From an uncultured Bacteroidia bacterium (GTDB lineage Bacteria > Bacteroidota > Bacteroidia > Bacteroidales > UBA932): a stretch of DNA of 8,633 bases. Below are positions 1 to 7,068 of this stretch, piece after piece. The position numbers were made by a program, and so were the translations under genes. The first letter of the stretch is position 1. Each line of letters starts with the position of its first letter. The stretch is from the NCBI GenBank assembly GCA_902796455.1, contig CADBPH010000283.1, positions 1 through 8,633 on the forward strand, given 5' to 3'. The notes under the pieces are model-generated. The model ran no database searches, was not told the origin of the DNA, and worked only from the letters and a program-made list of their open reading frames with translations.

Positions 1-1
1 A

Positions 2-2383
2 CACGATGGCCGGCACCATACCATGTTCGAGATGCTCGGCAACTGGAGTTTCGGGGACTATTTCAAGAAAGAAGCCATCGACTGGGCATGGGAGCTGCTG
101 ACGGAAGTCTACAAGATTGACAAATCGAAGCTGTACGCCACCGTCTTCGAGGGCTCCGAAGAGGACGGGACCACCCTGGACGAGGAAGCACGCCAGGCCT
201 GGCTCACCCACATGAGCCCCGACCATGTCCTGCTGGGCAACAAGCATGACAATTTCTGGGAAATGGGCGACACGGGCCCTTGCGGACCCTGCAGCGAAAT
301 CCACATCGACCTCCGTACAGACGAGGAAATCGCCGCCGTTCCCGGGGCTTCTCTGGTGAATACCGACAACGACCAGGTCATTGAAATCTGGAACCTGGTC
401 TTCATGCAGTACAACCGCAAGGCGGACGGCCACCTGGAGTCCCTTCCGGCCAAGAACATCGATACGGGCATGGGCTTCGAACGCCTTTGCATGGTGCTCC
501 AGGGCAAGACCAGCAACTATGACACGGACGTCTTCAGCGGCCTGATTTCCCGCCTGGAAGAGCTCTCCGGCCACAAGTACCGCCAGGAGAATGCAGACGT
601 GGACGTCGCCATGCGCGTGTGCGCCGACCATATCCGCGCCATCGCCTTTTCCATTGCTGACGGCCAGCTTCCGTCCAATGTCAAGGCCGGGTACGTAATC
701 CGCCGTATCCTCCGCCGCGCCGTCCGGTATGGCTATACCTTCCTCGGCTTCAACGAGCCGTTCCTGTGCAACCTGGTCGGCCGGCTGTGCGAGGACATGG
801 GCGGAGCCTATCCCGGCATCGTGGCCCAGCGGAAACTCATCGAAAGCGTCATCCGCGAGGAGGAACTGGCATTCCTCCGCACCCTGGACCGCGGCATGAA
901 GATGATGGACGATTACCTGAAGAAATCCGCCGCGACCAAAGTCATCGCCGGAACGGACGCCTTCGTCCTCTACGATACCTTCGGATTCCCCGTCGACCTG
1001 ACGGAACTGATTGCCACGGAGAATGGCTATACCGTTGATTTTGAGGGATTCAACGTAGAATTGCAGAAGCAGAAAGAACGTGCACGCAACGCCACCGCCA
1101 ATGAGTTCGGCGACTGGGAAGAATTCCATGAGGGCGAAGATCCCGTCTTCACGGGCTATGACACGCTCTCCGAGGACGGCGCCCGCCTCCTGAAGCAACG
1201 CACGGTCAAGCAGAAGAACAAGACCTACTTCCAACTCGTCTTCGACAAGACACCGTTCTACGCCGAGATGGGCGGACAGGTCGGAGATACCGGCTTCATC
1301 ACCGGGGAAGACGGCGAAAAGATCGCCATCCTGAATACTGTCAAGGAAAACAACCTGACCATCCACCTGGCCGAGAAACTGCCCGAAAACGGGGCCGGCC
1401 TGTTCCATCTGGAAGTGGATGCGGCCCGCAGGAACCGGATTGCCGGCAACCACAGCGCGACCCACCTGCTGCACCAGGCGCTCCGCGAGATCCTGGGCAC
1501 ACATGTCGAGCAGAAAGGTTCCTTCGTGGGACCGGACTATTTCCGTTTCGACTTCTCCCATTTCTCGAAGATGTCCGACGAGGAGATCCGCGCTGTCGAA
1601 GACCGTGTCAACAACTTGATCCGCAAAGATTTCCCGCTTGACGAAAAACGCGATGCCACCATGGAGGAAGCCCGCGGGATGGGTGCCATGGCCCTCTTTG
1701 GAGAGAAATACGGGGACCGGGTGCGTGTCGTCCGCTTCGGCGATTCCATCGAACTCTGCGGCGGCACCCATGCCGAATCCACGGGACACATCGGACTCTT
1801 CAAGATCCTGTCCGAGAGCGCCGTCGCCGCCGGTATCCGGCGGATTGAGGCCGTCACCGGGCCCGGCGCAGAATTGTATGTCCACAACCTCGAAGACGTC
1901 CTGCGTACCGCCAGGAGTTTCTTCAACAACGTGCCGGACCTGACCGGTGCCATCAAGAAGCTCGTCGATGACAATGCCGACTTCAAGAAAAAACTGGAAG
2001 AAGCCGCACAGGAAAAAGCGGCCCAGCTGGCGAAGGCCGTGGAAGAAAAGGCGGAAATGATCGGCGGAATCCGGGTCGCCCGTTTCGACAGCCCGGTTGA
2101 ACCGGCCATCGCCCGGAATATGGCACTGCTCTTGCAGAAAAAAGCTGAAAACCTTGTCGTTGCCGGCGCTTTCGCTTTCGACGACAAGCCCAACCTGCTG
2201 CTGATGTATTCGGAAGACCTCGTTGCCAAGGGGAAGAATGCGGGCAAGGACATCCGCGAAGCCGCCAAATGCATCAAAGGCGGTGGCGGCGGCCAGAATG
2301 CCCTCGCCACGGCCGGCGGCAAAGATATCTCCGGACTGGGTGCAGCCCTGGAAAAAATGATTGAAATCGCGACAACCCTGTAG
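2..2383 (+). CDS. alaS: Alanyl-tRNA synthetase, 5' end cut off by the window edge
   Basis: Cytoplasmic class II synthetase that charges tRNA-Ala with alanine. The reading frame is open from base 2, before the first in-frame ATG at 23. The residues ahead of that ATG (…RHHT, then MFEMLGNWSFGDYFKKEAI) are the conserved class II core, so the true start lies upstream and the ATG at 23 is internal. About 793 residues are visible; the family is usually about 870-880, so some 80-90 are missing. In order: the aminoacylation core, including NIDTGMGFERL near 455-490; the tRNA-recognition helices; the editing domain with HSATH (1451-1465) and CGGTH (1757-1771), which supply the zinc-binding His and Cys residues that clear mischarged Ser/Gly; a coiled-coil segment near 1980-2060; and a C-Ala domain with a glycine run (GGGGGQ, about 2281-2298). 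All motifs are intact. The stop is TAG, six bases before the next start, suggesting cotranscription. Confidence 0.97.
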   Translation, partial: HDGRHHTMFEMLGNWSFGDYFKKEAIDWAWELLTEVYKIDKSKLYATVFEGSEEDGTTLDEEARQAWLTHMSPDHVLLGNKHDNFWEMGDTGPCGPCSEIHIDLRTDEEIAAVPGASLVNTDNDQVIEIWNLVFMQYNRKADGHLESLPAKNIDTGMGFERLCMVLQGKTSNYDTDVFSGLISRLEELSGHKYRQENADVDVAMRVCADHIRAIAFSIADGQLPSNVKAGYVIRRILRRAVRYGYTFLGFNEPFLCNLVGRLCEDMGGAYPGIVAQRKLIESVIREEELAFLRTLDRGMKMMDDYLKKSAATKVIAGTDAFVLYDTFGFPVDLTELIATENGYTVDFEGFNVELQKQKERARNATANEFGDWEEFHEGEDPVFTGYDTLSEDGARLLKQRTVKQKNKTYFQLVFDKTPFYAEMGGQVGDTGFITGEDGEKIAILNTVKENNLTIHLAEKLPENGAGLFHLEVDAARRNRIAGNHSATHLLHQALREILGTHVEQKGSFVGPDYFRFDFSHFSKMSDEEIRAVEDRVNNLIRKDFPLDEKRDATMEEARGMGAMALFGEKYGDRVRVVRFGDSIELCGGTHAESTGHIGLFKILSESAVAAGIRRIEAVTGPGAELYVHNLEDVLRTARSFFNNVPDLTGAIKKLVDDNADFKKKLEEAAQEKAAQLAKAVEEKAEMIGGIRVARFDSPVEPAIARNMALLLQKKAENLVVAGAFAFDDKPNLLLMYSEDLVAKGKNAGKDIREAAKCIKGGGGGQNALATAGGKDISGLGAALEKMIEIATTL

Positions 2384-2389
2384 AAGCCG

Positions 2390-4822
2390 TTGAAAAAGCT
2401 CGACCTGTTCATACTCAAATCGTTCATAGGACCGTTTTTCGCCTTCCTAGTGGTCGTCGTGTTCATCCTGATGATGCAATTCCTGTGGTTGTACATCGAT
2501 GAACTTGTCGGCAAAGGTTTGAGTCTCAGCGTCATCCTGGAGTTCCTCGCATGGGGTAGCGCGACTTTGCTCCCGCTGTCCCTGCCGCTGGCAACCCTGC
2601 TGGCCTCCGTGATGACCATCGGATCGATGGCCGAGAACAACGAGCTGATCGCCATGAAATCGGCCGGCCTGTCCCTGAGCCGGATCATCCTGCCGCTGAT
2701 GATCAGTTCCGTCTTCATCAGCATCGGCGCTTTCTTCGCGGCCAACAACCTGGTCCCGGTGGCCTACGAAAAGATCTACACGCTGCGGGACGACATCGGC
2801 CGGACCAAGGCGGAAATCAATATCCCGACCGGCACGTTCTACGACGGCATTGAAGGATATATCCTGCGGATCGAGGGCAAGAACGAGGATACCGGCATGA
2901 TGGAGGGGGTCATGGTGTACGACCATACCGCTTACAAAGGCAACATCAGTGTCACCGTCGCCGATTCCGCCTCGATGAAGATGTCCCAGTCGAAAGACTA
3001 CCTGACTTTCATCCTTTACAACGGCATCAACTACCAGGAAACCAACGAGATGAAGTACCGGGACACGACGCTTCAGCTCCAGAAGATCCGTTTCAGCCGG
3101 CAGGAAATGATCATCCCGCTGACCAACTATGCTTTCCAGAAGTCGGACGAATCCCGATTCGGGAACCAGGTCAACGCCATGAAAGTCAGCCAGCTCCGTA
3201 CCACGCGCGATTCCATGCAGGTGTACAACGACTCCATCCGGAACGAGCGGATCTACGAAATGACCTCCGCCCGGTACCTGCGTTATCTGAAACAACTGGA
3301 CACCGCCAGGAAATACACGTCCCTGACCCCGATGGAACTGGACATGAACTGGTCCAGCATCGCGGAAGAGAAAACCGCCACGGATATCGCGGTCGCCTCC
3401 GCGACGGAAATGCAGTCCACCATCGCCACCTATTCCGCGGAATCCTTCCAGGATGTCAGCTACTTGCGAAAAGCCAAGGTAGCCCTCCTGCAGAAATTCG
3501 CCCAGGCGCTGGCCTGCCTGATCATGTTCTTCCTCGGCGCCCCGCTGGGGGCCTTTATCCGGAAGGGCGGACTCGGCGCCGCCGCCATCATCGCGGTGCT
3601 GTTCTTCGTCCTGTACTGGGTCATTGACATTACCGGAACGAAACTGGCCCGGGACGGTGCGGTCTCCGCGGCCGCCGGCGTCTTCATTTCGACCGTCATC
3701 CTCCTGCCGCTGGGCCTGTACCTGACCTCCCGCGCGGTCAAGGATGCCACCCTTTTCAATACGGACAACTTCAAGACCTGGAGCAGGAAGATTAAGACCA
3801 AGATCATGAGCCTATTCAAGAAAACCCGGATTGTATACATGGGCACGCCGGAATTCGCCGTCGCCCCGCTGGATGCCCTGGTGGGTGCCGGCTACAAGAT
3901 CGCCGGCGTCGTCACGGTCCCGGACAAACCCAGCGGCCGCGGCCTCAAGATGAATGAAAGCGCCGTCAAGAAATATGCTGCGGAAAAGGGCCTGCCCATC
4001 CTGCAGCCGGTCAAGCTCAAGGATCCGGACTTCCTGGCCCAATTGGCCGCCCTGAAAGCAGACCTGTTCGTCGTCGTCGGCTTCCGGATGCTGCCGCAGG
4101 AGGTCTGGTCCATGCCGCCGCTCGGCACCATCAACCTGCATGCCGCCCTGCTGCCCCAGTACCGCGGCGCCGCCCCGATCAACTGGGCTGTCATCAACGG
4201 GGAACGGATCTCGGGTGTGACAACCTTCATGATTGACAAACAGATCGATACCGGCGGCATCATCCTGCGCCAGGAATGCCGGATTGCCGATACGGACACG
4301 GCCGGCGACCTGCATGACGCCCTGATGCCCCTCGGCGCCGAACTGGTGCTCCAGACCGTCCAGGGACTGATTGAACACAGTGTCGAGACCCGGGTCCAGC
4401 GCAGTTTCATCCAAGGGTCCGAAGTGCTCAAACCGGCGCCCAAACTCACCCGGGAGCTCTGCCACATCGACTGGCGGGATTCCACCCGCAACATCTGCAA
4501 CCTGATCCGCGGCCTGAGCCCGTATCCGGGCGCTTTCACGGAACTGTACAAAGAGGAAGAGGCCCCCGTCCAGCTGAAAATCTTCCGCGCGGAACCCATG
4601 CCGGATGCTGCGCCGGCCCAGCCCGGGACCATCCTCTCCGACGGGAAGACTTACCTGGCCGTCGCCACCCTTGACGGTGCAGTCCGCATCACGGACCTCC
4701 AGCTGTCGGGCAAGAAACGGATGGAAACCGGCGCCTTCCTGCTCGGCTTCCGCGATCCCGCCTCGTACAAGACGACCCAGGGTACCTCGGCGGACGAAAT
4801 CGCCAAAACCAGAAACACGTAG
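2390..4822 (+). CDS. fmt: LptF/LptG-type LPS export permease fused to methionyl-tRNA formyltransferase
   Basis: One uninterrupted 810-residue frame carries two complete proteins. Residues 1-472 are a YjgP/YjgQ (LptF/LptG) permease, the inner-membrane part of the Lpt transporter. Membrane segments lie near 12-36, 48-78 and 97-120, with family motif GSMAENNELIAMKSAG at 78-93. A periplasmic domain with a helical charged insert follows to about 365, then membrane segments near 372-390, 394-415 and 425-446. Residues 473-810 are Fmt, which formylates Met-tRNAfMet using 10-formyl-tetrahydrofolate. RIVYMGTPEFAV is at 480-491, catalytic N582 and H584 in INLHAALLPQYRGAAPI, D620 in DTGG, then the C-terminal domain with IRGLSPYPGAF. 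Both ends of LptF/G face the cytoplasm, so the Fmt part would be in the correct compartment. The TTG start is chosen because the next in-frame Met codons (about 28) would remove the first membrane helix. Whether the protein stays fused, or Fmt is also made from ATG 3806, cannot be told here. Neighbours alaS and thiN are 6 and 5 bases away. Confidence 0.9.
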   Translation: MKKLDLFILKSFIGPFFAFLVVVVFILMMQFLWLYIDELVGKGLSLSVILEFLAWGSATLLPLSLPLATLLASVMTIGSMAENNELIAMKSAGLSLSRIILPLMISSVFISIGAFFAANNLVPVAYEKIYTLRDDIGRTKAEINIPTGTFYDGIEGYILRIEGKNEDTGMMEGVMVYDHTAYKGNISVTVADSASMKMSQSKDYLTFILYNGINYQETNEMKYRDTTLQLQKIRFSRQEMIIPLTNYAFQKSDESRFGNQVNAMKVSQLRTTRDSMQVYNDSIRNERIYEMTSARYLRYLKQLDTARKYTSLTPMELDMNWSSIAEEKTATDIAVASATEMQSTIATYSAESFQDVSYLRKAKVALLQKFAQALACLIMFFLGAPLGAFIRKGGLGAAAIIAVLFFVLYWVIDITGTKLARDGAVSAAAGVFISTVILLPLGLYLTSRAVKDATLFNTDNFKTWSRKIKTKIMSLFKKTRIVYMGTPEFAVAPLDALVGAGYKIAGVVTVPDKPSGRGLKMNESAVKKYAAEKGLPILQPVKLKDPDFLAQLAALKADLFVVVGFRMLPQEVWSMPPLGTINLHAALLPQYRGAAPINWAVINGERISGVTTFMIDKQIDTGGIILRQECRIADTDTAGDLHDALMPLGAELVLQTVQGLIEHSVETRVQRSFIQGSEVLKPAPKLTRELCHIDWRDSTRNICNLIRGLSPYPGAFTELYKEEEAPVQLKIFRAEPMPDAAPAQPGTILSDGKTYLAVATLDGAVRITDLQLSGKKRMETGAFLLGFRDPASYKTTQGTSADEIAKTRNT
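3806..3808 (+). other. Possible internal start codon for free-standing Fmt
   Basis: This in-frame ATG is codon 473 of the fusion, right after the basic cytoplasmic tail of the permease part and seven codons before the conserved RIVYMGTPEF of Fmt. Starting here would give a 338-residue protein, close to a normal Fmt. The upstream bases (gattaagaccaagatc) are A-rich but have no clear Shine-Dalgarno sequence, which is not required in Bacteroidetes. Use of this start is inference. Confidence 0.35.
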
Positions 4823-4827
4823 CATTC

Positions 4828-5490
4828 ATGGGGAAAAGTGCCGCCATCCTCTGCAACGGAATGTTTCCCTCCCGGGAATATCCGCGGTATCTGTTGAACA
4901 CGGCGGATTATATCCTTTGCTGTGACGGCGCCCTGCGCACCTACCTGCGGATGATGCCGGCCGTTTTCGGGCGTACGAGACTGCCGGATGCCGTCATCGG
5001 CGACATGGACTCCCTCTCCCCCTACCTGCAGAAAAAATATGCCCCGCTCCTGGTCCGGATCGAAGAACAGGACGACAATGACCAGACCAAGGCATTCCGC
5101 TACATCCTGGACCATTACCGCGACGGACTCGAAACCATCCACATCCTGGGATCCACCGGGAAAAGGGCTGACCACACCATCGGCAACCTGTCCCTGCTGA
5201 TGGAATATGCCCGGACTTTCAATCTGGAAGGCATCGCGGTGGACGCCGTTTCGGACTACGGGACGGCTTTCGCCATCACGGACAGCAGCTCTTTCTTTGT
5301 GGGCGAAGGCCGGTCCATCTCTATTTTCACACCAGACAATTCATTGGAAATCAAATCAGAAGGTCTTGTCTGGCGGACGGATGGCGTGCACTTTGACAAC
5401 TGGTGGAAGGCAACCCTCAACCGGGCTTCCCAAGACAAGGTGACCCTGACATTCAGCCATCCTTCCATCGCGCTGGTCTTTCTGGACTGA
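4828..5490 (+). CDS. thiN: Thiamine pyrophosphokinase
   Basis: Cytoplasmic enzyme that transfers pyrophosphate from ATP to thiamine, giving thiamine pyrophosphate directly. At 220 residues it has the usual family length. The N-terminal catalytic domain shows CDGA at 32-35, GDMDS at 58-62, DDNDQTKAF at 82-90 and GSTGKRADHTIGN at 108-120; these acidic and glycine-rich motifs bind Mg-ATP in the family. The C-terminal beta domain that completes the thiamine pocket has SEGLVW and, nearer the end, ATLNRAS. The ATG start lies five bases after the fusion gene's stop, so it is probably in the same transcript. No TPP riboswitch is possible in such a short gap, so any thiamine control would have to act further upstream. 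No motif is missing. Confidence 0.93.
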   Translation: MGKSAAILCNGMFPSREYPRYLLNTADYILCCDGALRTYLRMMPAVFGRTRLPDAVIGDMDSLSPYLQKKYAPLLVRIEEQDDNDQTKAFRYILDHYRDGLETIHILGSTGKRADHTIGNLSLLMEYARTFNLEGIAVDAVSDYGTAFAITDSSSFFVGEGRSISIFTPDNSLEIKSEGLVWRTDGVHFDNWWKATLNRASQDKVTLTFSHPSIALVFLD

Positions 5491-5499
5491 TTTCTTTTC

Positions 5500-5545
5500 A
5501 GATCAACACCCATCTCTGCCGATTTTTCCGTATATTGCAATAATT
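5500..5545 (+). promoter_or_regulatory. Possible Bacteroidetes-type promoter in the only intergenic gap
   Basis: The 84-base gap between thiN and the redox genes is clearly more AT-rich than its surroundings. It contains TTTTTCCGTATATTGC (5523-5538). The TATATTGC part resembles the Bacteroidetes -7 element TAnnTTTG with one T missing, and TAATTTG at 5541-5547 is a second near match. Transcription from the first would start around 5545, leaving a leader of roughly 30 bases before ATG 5575. No convincing -33 element is visible, and no hairpin terminator for the upstream genes was found in the gap. Confidence 0.4.
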
Positions 5546-5574
5546 TGAATATCCACAACAATTTGAAGGATCCT

Positions 5575-7068
5575 ATGTTAAAGAAGCTACGTATCGCTCT
5601 GGCGGCCATTTTCTTCATCGGCATCACCCTGCTGCTCACGGGATTGCTTCCCGGATGGGAAAAATGGCTCGGCTGGATGCCCAAAATGCAGTTCCTGCCG
5701 GCAGCCCTGGCCCTGAATGCCGGTGTGCTCATCCTGCTGGTACTCCTCACCCTTGTCTTCGGAAGGATTTACTGCAGCGTCATCTGTCCCCTCGGCGTTT
5801 TTCAGGATATTGTCTCTTGGATCAGCTCCAAGCGGAAAGGTAAAAAGATGCGCTTTCATTTCAGGCCCGAACAAAAGTGGATCCGCTATGGCGTCCTGGT
5901 CCTGACCCTGGTCGCCCTGCTTGCCGGCGTGCAAGTGATTGTCGCCGCCCTGGCCCCGTACAGCGCTTACGGACGGATGGTCCAGAGTGTTTTCGGACCC
6001 GTCCGCGGGCTCCCCGTCGTGATTATGGCGGCTGTTACCTTCGTCGCTGTGACCGTCCTGGCCTGGCTCTACGGCCGTTCCTGGTGCAATGTCATCTGCC
6101 CGGTCGGAACGACGTTGAGTTTCCTGTCCCGCTTCTCCCTGCTGCGTCCTGTCATTGACACCGACAAATGCAAGGACTGCCATGCCTGCGAACGCCAGTG
6201 CAAAGCCAACTGCATTGATATTTCGCGCCACCATATCGATTACAGCCGCTGTGTAGACTGCTTCAACTGTCTGGAAAACTGCAAGTTCGGAGCACTGAAA
6301 TATCAGTTGGCTTACGGGAAGGGGCGCCCGTCGGGAGCGGCAGATTCTTCGGCTGCGCCTCAGAATGACAAAGCAACGGCGCCTCAGAATGACAAAGCAC
6401 GCCGTGCGTTCCTTTCCAGCACCGCCATCCTTGCCGGCTCCCTGGCCCTCAAAGCACAGGAAAAAGCAGCCAAGGCCGTAGAAGAAGTCACGGATGACAA
6501 AAAACGTGACGGCGGCCTTGCCGAAATCCTGCCCAAAGTCGCTCCCGAGCGTAGCATCCCCCTGACCCCTTTCGGTTCGCGCAGCGTCAAGGATTTCTAC
6601 AAACATTGTACTGCCTGCCAGCTGTGCGTGGCGACCTGTCCGAACAACGTTTTGCGCCCGAGCACTGACTTGTCCCGGCTCATGCAACCGGAAATGTCCT
6701 ATGAGAACGGCTACTGCCGCCCGGAATGCACAAAATGCGCGCAGGTTTGCCCGGCCGGGGCGATCCTGCCCATTACGCCGGAAGAGAAAACGGGCATCCA
6801 CATCGGTGTGGCATCGGTCGACCTGGATCTGTGCGTCGTCAACCGTGACGGTGTCAGTTGCGGGAACTGCGCCCGCCACTGCCCTGCCGGAGCCATCATC
6901 ATGGTCCGCATCGACCCGAAAGACAAGGATTCCCTCCGCATCCCGACCGTCAACGAAAGCCGTTGCATCGGCTGTGGGGCCTGCGAGAACCTTTGTCCTT
7001 CCCGTCCGCTCAGCGCCATCCGCGTAAACGGCCTTTCCGTCCATATTGATGAATCTGTAAACGCATGA
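5575..7068 (+). CDS. Membrane polyferredoxin (NapH-like membrane half plus six 4Fe-4S motifs)
   Basis: A 497-residue membrane protein that probably carries electrons between a membrane or cytoplasmic donor and the adjacent reductase; the substrate is unknown. The first half has four hydrophobic segments (about 5-25, 42-62, 102-125, 142-165). It also has two GRxxCxxxCPxG motifs (C67/C71 and C171/C175), as in NapH, NosR and YccM membrane ferredoxins. Two cluster motifs follow: C199/202/205/209 and C226/229/232/236. A low-complexity linker (about 245-275) leads to a twin-arginine segment, RRAFLSSTAILAG, from R276. Four more cluster motifs come next: C345/348/351/355, C381/385/388/392, C420/429/432/436 and C464/467/470/474. 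The second half resembles NapG-type ferredoxins. ATG 5575 is preferred over TTG 5545 because it begins with a normal basic end and hydrophobic helix, and the TTG overlaps the putative promoter. The stop overlaps the next start (ATGA), so translation is probably coupled. It is not a certain nap gene: no nitrate reductase is in view. Confidence 0.88.
   Translation: MLKKLRIALAAIFFIGITLLLTGLLPGWEKWLGWMPKMQFLPAALALNAGVLILLVLLTLVFGRIYCSVICPLGVFQDIVSWISSKRKGKKMRFHFRPEQKWIRYGVLVLTLVALLAGVQVIVAALAPYSAYGRMVQSVFGPVRGLPVVIMAAVTFVAVTVLAWLYGRSWCNVICPVGTTLSFLSRFSLLRPVIDTDKCKDCHACERQCKANCIDISRHHIDYSRCVDCFNCLENCKFGALKYQLAYGKGRPSGAADSSAAPQNDKATAPQNDKARRAFLSSTAILAGSLALKAQEKAAKAVEEVTDDKKRDGGLAEILPKVAPERSIPLTPFGSRSVKDFYKHCTACQLCVATCPNNVLRPSTDLSRLMQPEMSYENGYCRPECTKCAQVCPAGAILPITPEEKTGIHIGVASVDLDLCVVNRDGVSCGNCARHCPAGAIIMVRIDPKDKDSLRIPTVNESRCIGCGACENLCPSRPLSAIRVNGLSVHIDESVNA
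6342..6399 (+). repeat. REP-like imperfect palindrome with a tandem half-copy, inside a coding region
   Basis: Bases 6344-6366 form an imperfect palindrome: ATTCT pairs with AGAAT and GGC pairs with GCC, separated by a TC/TC mismatch, around a TGC loop. Its right half, GCGCCTCAGAATGACAAAGC, begins at 6355 and recurs at 6379, a 24-base tandem step. Both copies are read in frame in the polyferredoxin as APQNDKAT and APQNDKAR. On the minus strand the element reads TGTCATTCTGAGGCGCAGCC followed by GAAGAATCT. That resembles short dispersed palindromes of the GTCATTCTGAG…GAAGAATCT kind seen in many bacterial genomes; the resemblance is from memory and no search was run. Confidence 0.65.

Noticed and set aside
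1537..2748. 403-codon minus-strand open frame spanning the alaS end and the permease start
   Set aside because: It is antisense to strongly conserved AlaRS and LptF/G motifs, crosses a gene boundary, and its translation is a Ser/Arg-rich low-complexity product typical of shadow frames in GC-rich DNA.
3812..4825. 337-codon minus-strand open frame opposite the Fmt domain
   Set aside because: Fmt catalytic motifs lie on the plus strand, and the minus product has no family features; it is a shadow caused by GC-rich third positions.
5545..5574. TTG at 5545 as an earlier start for the polyferredoxin
   Set aside because: It would add ten polar residues with no family support and overlaps the AT-rich putative promoter region; ATG 5575 gives the expected basic N-terminus and first helix.
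5491..5574. Riboswitch or small RNA in the gap after thiN
   Set aside because: The gap is only 84 bases, lacks conserved TPP-box-like sequences or a strong hairpin, and lies downstream of the thiamine gene rather than upstream.
6342..6399. CRISPR array
   Set aside because: There are only two partial copies in direct tandem with no spacers of even length, and they lie within a conserved coding frame.
5587..7044. 485-codon minus-strand open frame opposite the polyferredoxin gene
   Set aside because: The plus strand has six clear cysteine-cluster motifs and four membrane segments. The antisense product is a Gly/Asp/Gln-rich shadow with no recognisable domain.
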